A stretch of DNA of 64,000 nucleotides from Phylloscopus collybita (lineage: Eukaryota; Chordata; Aves; Passeriformes; Phylloscopidae): NCBI GenBank assembly GCA_027886175.1, contig JAJNNQ010000075.1, positions 58,155,001 through 58,219,000 on the forward strand, written 5' to 3'. Positions within the stretch are counted from its first letter, which is position 1; each line of letters opens with the position of its first letter. The translations under genes were made by a program, and so were the position numbers. Below are positions 21,391 to 34,040 of the stretch, piece by piece. The notes under the pieces are model-generated. The model ran no database searches and had not been told where the DNA came from. It was given only the letters and a program-made list of their open reading frames with translations.

Positions 21391-24300
21391 ATGTACAAAT
21401 ACAGGAGAGAAATTTTAGAGAAAATTTTAGAGAGAAATATTAGAGAAAATTTACTTCAGAGTAAAGAATTAGATATTTTACCTCATAAAATTTTTATCAA
21501 ATTCTGCCAGGTTCTGTCTTTCTAGTCCTCCTGGTGCCAGTCTGCAATAGAGCGATCAACAAAAAATACAATTAATTGCTTTACTGGAAACAAGTCCTGC
21601 CATATTCAGCATTGATTATCCTTCATGAGCAGCAGCAGCAGTTGTATGCTGTATGTGTTAATGAATTCTTCATCTGCCAGTGCTGAAGGCTATAAACATT
21701 CTCAGTGTAAATTTGAAATAGACTAGCACACACCCTGAGTAACTAGTTTTCCCACTTTTCTCTGTCTTCTGCTCTGACTTGCCCTGTTACTACTCCCATG
21801 CAGAATTGCTAAGAGCCAGCCATTGCCTGGGTAACCAATGGCAATACTCAGTGCCTGATGTGCTCACTCATATATAAAAATACATGTTTATTAATTATTT
21901 CAGTGGTACAACTATTTGTCTTTCTGCTACTACCTGAACTTCCGTGGTTTCTGATAACTTATTTTCAGACTTCTGTAAACAATGTTCTTCTTGGTAGCTA
22001 TTAAAATTATTAATATTTATATTATTACTTTTAAAGTTATTACCTCTGATTAGCACTTCAGAACTTAGTGAAGAACCGTGAAATATAAAACTAAATGTTT
22101 CTATTTGCTCTCTACTCTAAAAGACCAGTAATTCAGTAACTCTTTTAATAAATATAAATGAATCTCTCATTATCTGCTCTCCTGAGACTTTGAAAGTGTT
22201 AGTAGAATTCTTAGGTCCAACCCTACCTATTCCAGAAATCCTTTTGTCCCTATATGTCTTCCTGTCTTCCTTGGTCCCTGATGACTCTTTGGGACATGAT
22301 GCATATAAGAACTCTTCAGCTGTTTCAATGAAAACTCCAAAAAGGAAGATCCCTCGTAAGGAATAAATGTTGCATTTCAAAGAACATTTCTAGAGCTAAC
22401 AACCCTAGAATTTAAGACTTTGATAAAACATCACACTTTTAGGAAAATGGAGCTTTATCAACCACAGCTTTTATCATGATTGTTTTGTTCTATCACAACC
22501 AAACACTGCCTATTTACTAATCATGGATTAAGGCTCTTGAAAAACATTTCCAGTCCTTTTATTTTCCTTATTTATCTCTTTAGGCTTTGAATTACATGTC
22601 ATTATGCTCTGATTTTCATCACAGTCACAAAGCCTACAAACTCATAAACTGAGAATCTTGGATAAATCACTTGACTCTAGAAATGGAAGATTTATGTGGA
22701 TCTGTTTAAGGAAAGCAGCGCTGCAAGTAAAAACCTATAAACTAAAGGGAAAGAGAAGTTTATAACCAATTTCTAATCAAATTCAAGGACAAGAAAATAA
22801 AGTATAAAAACTAGATTAGATATTTTAAGTATTTCTTTTTTCTGTAAGAACTCTTGGTAGACAAGATTAGGATTATTTATAACTGAAAGTATAATTTAAT
22901 TGTTTAATCTTCATTGTTGTGGTTCCATTGAGAGTTCCTAGTCACGTGTTGGCTATGGAATATGGGTGTCTTGGAGGACACATAGGACAATGGAAATTTG
23001 GCAAAACAAATGGCAATTCCTAAAAAAGTAAAGCAAGGCTTCTTACTTCATATAGAAGTACAGAAAGCCTAAGCTCACTTCTCGGGAAATGGAAAAACCT
23101 CTTCCCTTTGGTTGTTTCTTTAGAATTTATGACATTGAGAAGAAGGCTTGAGTTTAATGACAGCAGAAGGGATCACATCAACCCTACACAGCAATGTCTG
23201 CTGTCTCAGATCTGCTGATGCTCCATTTTGAGAGGGATTGATCACCAAATAAAAATCAGTCCTGTGAATTGTGTCTTTGCTTCAAAAATGTTTTGTGCTT
23301 CCCACTACATTGCAGTGTTGCAACAACAGGCATTTTACCCTGAATGAAAAATAGATGAAAGATAGCTGGAAATGCAGTTTCTTTGGGTTTCTTCCTGAAC
23401 AATATCAATTTTTTTTTTCTCTATTCATAACCAAACTTGTTCAGATGATCTTTACAAAGAGCAGGTATAGGATTTCATAGTGCTTTTGTGTACATCATAC
23501 ATCACTTTTTACACAGCTATAGTGATATACTATAAAATGGGAAGACAACTTCCAAACAATGCTCAAGTTTACAAACTTTCCCTGATAACCAGCAAATTTG
23601 GCTAGACATTTAGTGATTTTCTTTCCAGTGCCATATGTCAACAAACTGTGACTCATACCAAATTCACATAGTCCTTAAGAGGACAATATTAACTCTGGCT
23701 GAAGCCAAATAAAGTCTTTGTGTGTGAGCAGGAAACAGATTCAACACAAATTTTTGTAGCAATGAAGGGGCTACAGCAGGCCGAGGAATGAGCTGTTGGG
23801 TTGGATATGTCTCATGGTTTCTCAGAACTGATGAAATGTCTTTCAGAGCCTGTGGGTATTACCACAGAACCAGTAGGTCATGGCAAAAGTCCTACTGACT
23901 TGACTGAACTACTGCTGGCTGGGTGGATGTTCCCAGATATTTAACTGCTGGCTTGCCTGGAATTCATCCTGACATGTCAGCCTGCAGGCACTGATCCTGA
24001 ATAACACGGAAGAATTTGCGACAGTGATATCAGCTATGCAGTACATGTTGTGTACTGCAGGCATCATAATAAAATTGTGTTACATTGCACATTAACCATA
24101 AAGAACATACACATGAAATCATAGGAACTATTGAGAGTTAACAACTTTTAATCTTTCTTTATTGTGCCAGTATAGCAGAAATAGCCTGTTCATTCAAAAA
24201 ATGCACATTTTTCTAGTGTAGCTGTAAAATATTTTAGTGTATCATCACAAAATTCAAGAGAAAGTGTATACTAGTTTAATGACCATATACTGAATATACA

Positions 24301-24814
24301 AGCTATGCAATAGTTTTTAATGCAATTCTTAGCCAGCAAGGAGAAAATGTTAAGGCCATTAAAGGAAATCACAGTAGTTTTTAGCTCTTATAGAATCCCT
24401 TGCTAATTTCCTGAAATACTGTTATCCATCTTTTCAATTAGTAAATACTTTACTAAATCTGGAGTATTTTCACCCAACACAATTCTTTTTTTCACCCACA
24501 ACTTTTACTCCTATTAGTTTCCACAATGAAGCCACATAGCCAGCAGTCACTTGCCCTTATCTGTGATGCTGTGTACCTCTGTGAGGCAGAGGGAAAAGGG
24601 AGTGTGCAGGGAAATGTTTGGTCTCTTGCTCTTGTTCATACTTCTCCTGGCTCCAGGATCCCGGGAGGCTACCAGTCTGGGTGTACAGCTCTATGCTCTT
24701 GCTTCTTTCACAAAGAAGCGCAAAGGAAAAAGATTAAATTCAATCTCCTCTCACCCTCTGAGTATCTGGATAGGCATTGTATAAATACACAGAAATGGAA
24801 TCTTATTAGCTGAC

Positions 24815-24856
24815 AGCATTATAAAAAAGAATATTAGCATTACAAAAAAGAATATT
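24815..24856 (+). repeat. 21-base tandem duplication
   Basis: Two adjacent 21-base copies (24815-24835 and 24836-24856) differ at one base (T versus C at the eighth position). Each contains AAAAAAGAATATT. Confidence 0.85.
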
Positions 24857-27800
24857 GGAATGAGTTTCATTACTAAGGGGCTCACTCAGATTAACTTTCT
24901 CACCTCAACCTCTGCCTAGCAGTTACAATAAATGAAAACTCTACAACTCTACACTACTAATTACTAAACAAGCATCTGAGTACTTTTATACCATACATTT
25001 CAATCTTTTATTTACAATTGTGGCTAATGTGTTATGTCTATTTTCCAAAATAGTGCCTGGGAATACCCTACCTCTTTACGATTAAACACTAGAGCTCAGG
25101 AACCGAATATTTGGCAAATGTAAATCGGTGTTTCACTGAAACATGTTTGTGCAGAAAGTTACAGCAAGCAGGTACTGAAACTAGTCAGCCCCACTTCTGT
25201 ACACTCAAATGGGGGTTAGAAAGAGCACAAGACACATACGTGCTGAAAGCATATACCTCCAGGATTATTGTGGCAGCATGGAAAACTAAGGATATATCTA
25301 TAATGTACAGCGTGGTACTGGGGAGGTATCTGCAATAGCTGAGGCATTTGAAGCAGTGTGTTAGGATCATGTTGATCCACACTGTGGTTCAGGCCAGATA
25401 TCATGCTCCCTCAGCCCCCAAACACTTTGTACTGTACAGACAAAAGCTCTGTTAAAAAAAATAATTGTCTTCATTTTAAGACGTCATCAACACGCACAGA
25501 AACTGTGCTCATCAGCTTTGCTCCAGCTTTGCCCAAAAGCCCATGCTGACCCTGTGTGGGATTTGTCACTTTTCCACAGTGGAAGGAGGACACTCTACAA
25601 TTTTTCTAGATTTCTGTTTCCTAAAATCCATAGGCCAGACAACCTGAATGTCCATGCTTCAAATCACCACTGCTACAACCTGTTCATTGCTGACTTTTGC
25701 ACTCTTGATCATAATGCCTTTGACCTCAGTGCCTAGACCCCCATTTGCTTAACTCATATTTACAGGTGAAGCACCCAGAGGACAGCACAAGGTCAGTGCA
25801 ACAGAACTGTGTCAGAGAAACATATGCAGAACTACCCGACACATCTTTGCACTCGCTGGGATATATAGCCCCACAACAAAATCTGGAAATGTGTGGGACT
25901 TGCCCATGCACACATCAGGTTATCATACCCATCTCCATACCCCATTTCTCCTCTGCTTTGAAGACACCAGCCACAGCAATTAGTCTCTCCTGAGCAGCTG
26001 TTCTCAGTGTATTTATCTGCACAGGTTGCCAAGAATTTTAAACCCAGAGACCTTTTGCTATACTTGAACAACAGAACGTTTGTTAGGGGAAACCAGTGCA
26101 TGCACACCCACCCTTTCAACCTCCACTGTATCCTGATACTGCAAACTGCTTTGGACCTGAGAAGTCATGGCAGAGACAGACTACTCTTACGAAAGTAATT
26201 TGAATCTAACACATCCCACGCCCACAGCCAGCACTGCCAATACCAAACAAATGGTAAATGGCATTAAATGAAAGGGAAGTGTGTTGTGAGTGAAATATTT
26301 GCAGACTGTTTATAAACAACAGATAGGGATTTTCCAGAGATGTAAAACAGGATCATCTTTTTCCTGAAGAAACTCGTAATCAAGGGCAGAGAAATGCTGG
26401 AGGATTCTTATGCACAAGATACAGTAGAAAGTACCTGGAAATTATTTAATTAGAATGTAATGAAAAAATATTTTTTATCATCAGAGGGAAAGTTGTTAAA
26501 CAACATCTGAATGCAAGTGAATTATCTTTCACCCAAAATTACCCTTATAAAATTTGTCATCACATACCATAATATTAACTGCCATATTTAACAGGGAAAG
26601 AACTTCTTGCTTTAAAATTATAGTGATTTAAAATTTATCATTGGGTCATCAGCTGTAACAGCAAAGGCCACAGCAATGTTGTAGAATAAGTACTTTCTGA
26701 GGCTGCAAGAGAGATTTCCTGGAGAAACCTGAGGGGAACTGCACAACAACCGTGCTGTTCTGTACCTTCTCTAGGACATACACAATGTAGAGCAGACATC
26801 AGAATCTGTCTTCTGCAAATGTCAACAACCTCACTGCTTGCCTTGATTTCATGTAGGACATTCAATTTCTGATATGGCAAAAAATGTTAACAAAAAAGCT
26901 TTATGTTTTTGAAAATTAGGTACCAGTATTAAGGGCAACTCATTCTTGCTACAAAAACCATGTATTTTTATTGCTTTAAATATTATTTTAAATATTTTTC
27001 ATCTACAGTTACAGACTTTTTTACCCCTGGGTTTTAGAGGAAACACTGTCCCAAAATTGCCATTAACTCGTATTGATTGGCAGCTCATAAATGGGCCATT
27101 TGTGTAACTGAACTGCTGCAGTATCTGCTGCCATACTGGAAAGAAACTCTGATGGCATTTTTCTTATCCATGTCCCTGGGAGGTGGTGGGTTGTCCTAGT
27201 TCACTCTGAGCTCCTGCCAAGGCCTGGGATGACAGTCTCAGAAGAGAATAAATCCCAAAGAAAAAGAATTGCTGGCCTCTTTTTGTACATGATTGATTTG
27301 ATAGTTTGGAGCACAGAAACATATTCCTTTGTGTATTACTAGCAGAAAATTAATAGCCCCTTTCTTCTGCCACAAGAGCATTAGGTGCTTGCTTGCCTCA
27401 TGGATTCCTCCCCCTTTCTCAGCTTAATTAGCAGGAATGGGTTTACATGAGAAGCACTTTGGATCCTAAACCTTTGCTGATGATTAATGCTTTTGGGACA
27501 TTTCAGCATGGTAGTGTTTTAGTCTCTCCTCCAAAACAGATGAGATGTGTTCACCCTTCTCCAGAACATCCCTGATTCGGTGGCATGCAGTGACATGCTA
27601 CTCATCTATCGGAGCTGCTGATTTTTACAGTTGTGCATGCCTTGCCTTGTAGTACCCTGACACAGGTAAATAAAGATCCACTGAGCACATTAAACAGCTT
27701 TCTTCTTGTATTTATCTAAAGCTTTTGTGGTCTGTTCTTGTTGTTCCCTGACACGGGAGTTAATCGATGTGCCAAGCAAAGCTGCTTTGACATCTCGCTG

Positions 27801-27910
27801 CTGAAATGTAAAGCTGTAAAGTACTTAGGAGTTGATCCGACTTTCCTGGTTTAAGGAAGGCTACTGCATGCCTTAAGTCAAAATGTCTATAGGAGAGCAA
27901 TCCCTCCTAT

Positions 27911-27990
27911 AATCAAGCAGCATTACATAGATGTAGTTACAAAAATTCAGACTAAAATCATGCAGCATTGCATAGATTTAGTTACAAAAA
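27911..27990 (+). repeat. Imperfect duplication, about 45-base period
   Basis: A segment of about 35 bases at 27911-27945 recurs at 27956-27990 with three or so substitutions. Both copies share GCAGCATT, CATAGAT and TAGTTACAAAAA. Confidence 0.8.
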
Positions 27991-28058
27991 GGTGCTGATG
28001 CGAAATAGGTATTTGGGGTACCATCCAGTAAGAAAAATAAATTTGGCCAAAATCTACT

Positions 28059-28060
<2 letters not shown>

Positions 28061-28115
<55 letters not shown>
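28061..28115 (+). repeat. 55-base T homopolymer
   Basis: An uninterrupted run of T. On the minus strand it is a poly(A) tract, but I see no canonical AATAAA just upstream of it on that strand (only TATAAA). A retrocopy origin is therefore unproven. Such tracts are also prone to assembly length error. Confidence 0.9.
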
Positions 28116-28820
28116 CCCTGAAGGTTTATATGTACTTGAAGATGTACGTTTGAACAGATAGGTCTTAAGCATGTGTGAGAATGAAGCTTGGTACCTACCC
28201 TGTCTCTCAGATGTGTTTTGAATCTGATGAGTTTATAAGGTCAAAGAGTTCTTACATAGTCAGCCCTGCAAAGCCTGCCAGAGAGCAGTCAAATTAGGAG
28301 GGTTTTGTTGGTTTGTTTTATTTTTTTAAATCTTCATTAATTAAGTTCCCACAGGAGCAAGGTTTCCATTTTTCAGCACCAACAATTGTATCCTACTCTT
28401 TATTAAGCCATTTAAACTATACTGAAAACTGTGAAGTGGCTTGAGGGTTTTTGACTGATTACAAATAACATCTATTCTCTCAAGTGCACTTGCAGTAGAA
28501 AAATAATTTGTTGTGAGCACCTGAGTTTTTGGGTCTTGCCTACAGTAGGGATTTTTAAGACAAAAATCCCCAGTCACTGCAAGTAAAACTGAGAAGATAC
28601 ATAGTTCATATGCTGTTGAAAAAAACTGAGGTGCCCTTAAGTTTTGTATTGGCAATATATCCAAAATTAACATTTGGAGATGTGATCTCATTAGAGGGAA
28701 GGTAAAAGATCTAATTATAGATGGGGTTTTTTACATCAGTATTGTGATGCTAACAACTCTAAACCACATAAATAATTTATTTTAATTTCTAAAATATGCA
28801 TAATTGATTTCAAATATAAT
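28116..28820. other. Intergenic, no gene recognised
   Basis: Contains a 116-codon ATG-started minus-strand frame (28341-28691) with no recognisable domain. Its length is within what AT-rich DNA of this size gives by chance. Confidence 0.4.
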
Positions 28821-28821
28821 C

Positions 28822-28925
28822 GCAGAATCACAGAATTACTAGGTTGAAAGCGACCTTCAAGATCATCAATTTCAACCCATGCCCTAACACCTCAACTAAA
28901 CCATGGTACTAAGTGCAAATATAGC
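28822..28925 (-). mobile_element. CR1 LINE 3'-end fragment, antisense
   Basis: Plus strand reads GCAGAATCACAGAATTACTA, then GGTTGAAAGCGACCTTCAAG and ATCATCAATTTCAACCCATG: the antisense of a CR1 3' end. 5'-truncated after about 100 bases. Confidence 0.88.
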
Positions 28926-29926
28926 CTAGATGCAAATTTACTGACACAGAAGGCACCATTCTTGTTGTCATGTGCAAAACAAGAATTGCTCTTTAAATAT
29001 AATTAAAATCCTCAGAGAAACTTATTCAAATACTTAGTGATTTTCAGGTCTTGCTAAAGTGATGCTGATTATTTTCTGGATTCTGCAGCCTTCCAGCTTC
29101 AGGAGACATTTTTGCTGTGAGTGTTGCATGTTCCCATAGATATCTCATGACCACAGGGACTGAAATTTAAAATTAACAGGATAGTGTTTTGGGTTTTTTT
29201 TTTTTTTCCAATTGTGATGACCACAGTACACAGGATATGAAGAGTATCTGGCAACTATAATGTCCTTCCTTCTTCCACCTCTTTAAATATTTGTTAACAC
29301 TGTCTTTCTGCACATCCTGAATATTCTGTGAAGAAAACTACATTAAATAATAAGAATATAATCCGTGGGAAGGAAGATGGGGGCAGAGGGAGAGACAGAT
29401 GACGCAAGGAGCAAGCTGGAGGGAAGAAATGAAATTATTTCTAATGACTGCAGGTGAACAGCTGGTCTCCAGCCTGAGCTGATGCCACCTCTCTCTGCAG
29501 GACATGGAGAAATTGCTGGTGGTGACAGATGACAGCATGAGAAACTGAGTTTCACAGGGGGCTGAGGGGAAGGTGTGTGAGCAAGGGGCAGACATGACAG
29601 CTGAAGGTTTTGCAGGGGACTTTTGGGCACATTGTACCTCCCAAGACCTGGGGATCCACTTTGGTAATGCCCTCCAAGGCTGAGGATGTCACCAATAGCA
29701 AATTTGAGGTGGGATGTAGCAAAACTGGGAGCAGTGAGGAAAAAGTGATTTGGGGCAGGCTGTTTATTGGAGTGGAGATAGGAGGAGGTGGGGAAAGGGA
29801 TGTAAGAGGGAAACTAAAAGAGCGGTCAAAAAAGAAAAAAGGAATGGATAAGAGAGAGGAAGATAAGGTAGAAACAACGTTATCTGGAGGTACTTGAAGA
29901 GCAGCCCAGCACTTGGCCACAGGCTC
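28926..29926. other. Intergenic, purine-rich in its second half
   Basis: From about 29365 to 29885 the plus strand is markedly purine-rich (GGGAAGGAAG, AGAGGGAGAG, GGAGGAGGTGGGGAAAGGG). This opens long low-complexity frames on both strands. No gene recognised. Confidence 0.5.
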
Positions 29927-30030
29927 ACAGAATCATCAGAAGGTCTCAGCCCAACCTCCTGCTCACAGCCCTGAGGTCTGACTTAGCTGCTGCTGGCTTT
30001 GCCCAGTTGAATCTTGAAATCCATACCAGG
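29927..30030 (-). mobile_element. CR1 LINE fragment, antisense
   Basis: Plus strand shows CACAGAATCAT, CCAACCTCCTGCTCACAGCC and CCCAGTTGAATCTTGAAATC, matching the antisense of a CR1 3' region. Diverged. Confidence 0.7.
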
Positions 30031-33000
30031 ATGCCTAAACTATGATCTGTTATCTCACACACACCGTATTTCACCTGTGCATCCACAGCCCAGAAGGCTG
30101 GAGGCAGTGGGGTGCTTCCCCCCTCCAAGAAGCTGGACACATTGGACATGGACCTCCCTTACCAAAGCTGTACATTATGCTAATGCAACCCTCCAAAACT
30201 GTGTTTGGCATGTCCCCAATGACTATTTGGAAACATCTTATCCTTTCTGCCCCACCTTGTCCCTGTATTTTAGGTCATCTGATGGACACAAACACAGGGC
30301 AGGGTTTGTCAGAGGTGAGTACAAGTGAGTGTAAGTCAGGATCAACCAAAAATTTGCCACCATTCACCTCACTTTAGCACTTTTCATCAAGCCTTTCCTG
30401 TAAAACTAAGGATAACATATAAGAAAGTGATTTTAACCAGGATACAAGCTATTTATAGAAATCAGGCTGCCTATCCAATGTTTCAATTTTAATAAATTGT
30501 GACCAATTCATGACTTAACTCATTAAAAATTTTGGTACCTAATCATGTAATCACTTGGTTCTCTGCATTTGTTGCATTAACCAGGACTAGAGAGGCCCCA
30601 TTTCCTTACATTTCATTTTTGATTGACTGTTTACATGAAAAACTCTGTAATGTTGAACCAACGTTACCACCTCATCCTCAGGCAGCAAACTTTGTGATTT
30701 AACCACAGGAAATATCATTTGTGCGGCCATAAGGCAGTAAAAGACCTAAAGACTTCAGCGAGTCTAGGTCCTACATCAAGGCCAGGGAAAATTACACGTA
30801 AAAATAAACTGCCTAACCTGAAGACCTTTGTCTGTTTTAGCTCCACAACCACCCATGAAGGCTCTTGCACTGCTTCATATCCTTGGGATGTTACTGCAGC
30901 ACTGCTGGACCTGCAGTCCCCAAATGTCCTCTTGATCCTTCCCTGTGCGGTGACAGTACTCCAGTGACTCCTGCCCAACCACCTTTCTTTTATCACTGTG
31001 ATAAAAGTCATCCCTATGTCAAATTTCTCAACATTTTTTAATTCTAACCTTGTTCCCCTCTGCTCACATCTTCTTGTGGCCAAGAAAATCTGCAAGAGAC
31101 ACCTGTAGCTAGGTGTAAATTACCTGCTCTCTAATCTGGTGAGACACCAGTGAAGGTGTGGCTGGGTTCTCTCCATGTCAGCCTCCCACAGGCATTCTCT
31201 GTCCACACAGACTCTACTAGTGCTCTGATGCCCTCCAGGGCATTCTTTAATGAATTTTCCTTTGTAGATAGCTAGTTATTTTTACAAATAGTGTCAAACT
31301 TAGTATCTCCAAAACCTTTTTCCCACTGCCAGATTCATTTGACAATAGCCAATAATTTCATAATTATTCAGGGGGAATAATAGAGATTTCTGATGCCAAA
31401 AGTGACAGTTCTTTAGAAAATAGTAAAAGGTAGGTTAAGGCATTTTGTGCTCACATTAGTTAAATAATATCTTCATTGGCTTAGCAAAATTAGATAAATC
31501 CACTCCTATTTCTGCTACAATTTTCAAGCCCTGTCATAGAATGATAACTGTTAAAGTGGTGTCTCAGGCTTGGAGAAGATGAGGTATTTTCCAAGTACTA
31601 AGAAAACAACTGATGAAAGAATTACTTATTCCATCCAAAAATACACTATGATAGTCAGTTTAAGAGGCAGCCATTTTCTATTTAGAATACCAAACTAAAT
31701 GTAGAGGCGTATTTAGTGCAAAACTTTGTTTCTCATTTTAAAGAGTTACTTTGAGGATAGTTTTTTTGATGGTTGTTGTGGGGGTTTGTTTTGGTTGGTT
31801 TTTTTGTTTGGGTGGTTTTGGGATTTTTTTGCTTGATTGGTTGGGTTGGTTTGGTTGATTGTTGGGATTTTTTTTTCATGGTGGAGAGTTCTGTTATTTT
31901 CACTTTGACTTCATAGTGTTCCATACAACAATAAGCTTCTGATTCTCTTTTCTTCCCCTCCCAAAGTGTCTGTTCAAAAGAAGGAAGAAACAACTACTTG
32001 TACTGTGCCAGGACTTTAGAATACGTAGAATAATCTGTAGTTGACAGATTTCATCACTAGAGGGAAATCATTACAGTGTTCTTCTCAGTAACACCGGTAA
32101 GCACACTGTTCTCTAGAGCTGCAAAATGTGCGACAGGTTTCAGTTGGGATGCAAAAGTCAGCACCTGCCCCAGGCCCTTACATGCCTGAGGGTGATCCAC
32201 ATTCCTATGAGAAAGACAGGAATGAAAGAGAGCAAACTCGATTTTCAGTGCTATCTATTTGGGATTTTATAGTACATTTTACCTTTGGTTTCGTTTGGTG
32301 GAAGTCAAAGCGAGTCAATGAGAGAATTTCTTATGTTAATATTTAATTGCAAGATAATTTTGATTTCTCTCTCCAGAAACATCATTTACACTGTTTTTAC
32401 AGTGAGATTTTGAGGTGAAGCACTACAGAAATAGGTATTGCATATGTCTCTGACATTAATTAGGTATTTAGTCAAATACTCATTTTTAATGGAAGAGTTG
32501 CCACAATTCAATTCTTACTTTATTTTTTCCTTTTTAAATAGTTGTGTTCCTAACCCTTCAAGCATTTAATCTAAATATCAAGATATTTCAAACATTGGAC
32601 TTGATGCTATGAGTGAAAGAAATAATAAACAGATTTCTGAGTGATTTCTTGATAGACAAATCCTTACTTTTCCATCAGCTTTCAGGGGTTTTGTTTTACT
32701 TTGCTTTCCTCTCCCTTGCAGTACTACATTGTACTCCCAACCAGTAACTACTTTGCTGCTCTGGCATCCTACTCACAGATTATGAAAGATGGAATAAATC
32801 TCTGGATTGACAAAGGGTTACATTGACTTATATTGGCATCACCCTAACCTCTGATCAGGCTTCTATATAATTTCCCAATTATATTGTTCCTTTATCCCAC
32901 AGCAAAGTGATTTTCATCTTATTACACAACTTCCTTTGAATGCAGTTGGGCATTAGATTACAAAATTTTCAGGCTCTGCAGATGACTGCCTGAACCTAAG

Positions 33001-33885
33001 CCTCATTAAACCCTCAGAGATCAGACAGAAGAAAAACTTGGTATAATTCTAGTTTTGAACAGCTGTCAAAATCCATCCAACTTTCAGAGTTTCTTATTCT
33101 GTTCCAAAAACTGGAGTAGCTCTCTGTTTGCATGTTGTAAAACCAACACACAGTAATACATCATGTGTCCTGGGAGGCTTTTTCTCCTAATGGTGTTTCA
33201 TCTCCTGTGAACAAATACCTCAGCAGACATATTAAAAACAGCTTAGATTTAGATTCTCTTACTAGATGACAGCAAGTAGAAGAGAGAAGAGCAAGACAAA
33301 GGAGAAGAGAAATAGAGGGAGGAAAATGAAAAAAAACCACTAGGGAGATTGCAATCAGGTTACCAGCAACTGTTGATCTAGTCACTGCTGGAGATACCAA
33401 CACCCTGCCTCCACACTGTCTGAGGCCACCACCTCTGTCTTCTTGCTGCAGGTAATGTTTTGCTCTGCAGGCAGGCAGGACTTCTAAATTTACCTGTTTT
33501 GGAGTGAGAAACACAAAAAACCAAGAACTCAGGACTGTTTCTTGATTTTTTTCCTGCAAGAAATAAGTATCTCCAGAAAAAAAAAAATTAACTTGCAGAA
33601 ATCTTCAAATAATGGCCCCTTACTCACACGGGTAGGCTGCTCTGTAGCTGATTTAATTACTTTTAAAGTTTTAGAATTTAATTCAGAATTTAGAATTTAA
33701 ATGCTTCAGAAGAGAAAGATAAATAATTTTCTCTACTCACTGATGTAGCTGAAGTGCCCTATGACAAATTTCATACTGATGCTTTTGGTATGAAACTTAT
33801 ATCATTAGCCTGGAGCGAAGGAGTAACCTCTTTCAGTAATTGTTTGTATACACATGTATACACGTACACAAACTCCTAGAAAAAC
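30031..33885. other. Intergenic, no gene recognised
   Basis: Includes a TG-rich low-complexity block (31755-31880). Minus-strand open frames at 30715-31095 (126 codons) and 33161-33559 (132 codons) have no recognisable domain. Nothing else is supported. Confidence 0.5.
31755..31880 (+). repeat. T/G-only low-complexity block
   Basis: Nearly all T and G on the plus strand, with repeated GGTTGG, TTTGGG and TTTTTTTG motifs. Runs of G could form a weak quadruplex. The lysine/threonine/glutamine-rich minus frame through it is a by-product. Confidence 0.8.
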
Positions 33886-33889
33886 CCCA

Positions 33890-34040
33890 GTCAGAAGGAT
33901 CCTCCTGATCTCATCTAGTCTGATCCCTGCTCAAAGTAGGGCCAACCTTGAAGTTAGAGTCAATGTTAAAATTAGATCAGATCGTTCAGGGTCATGTCTC
34001 GTCAAGTTCTGATTATCTCCAAGGATGAAGATACATGCTC
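33890..34040 (-). mobile_element. CR1 LINE fragment, antisense, diverged
   Basis: Plus strand includes TCTCATCTAGTCTGATCCCT, GCTCAAAGTAGGGCCAACCT and TCAAGTTCTGATTATCTCCA then AGGATGAAGA, matching antisense CR1 3' sequence. Confidence 0.75.

Larger units (their letters stand above)
21391..28060. other. Intergenic, no gene recognised
   Basis: AT-rich DNA. It contains a short tandem duplication at 24815-24856 and a larger one at 27911-27990, listed separately. Short open frames (for example 24526-24813) are not convincing. No CR1 was recognised here. Confidence 0.55.

Noticed and set aside
24615..24785. Short plus frame beginning MFGLLLLFILLLAPG, like a secreted peptide
   Set aside because: Hydrophobic start only; no cysteine framework, conserved motif or supporting context.
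28341..28691. 116-codon ATG-started minus frame
   Set aside because: Length expected by chance in AT-rich DNA of this size; no domain seen.
30715..31095. 126-codon minus frame
   Set aside because: No recognisable domain or splice context; treated as chance or an old unclassified repeat.
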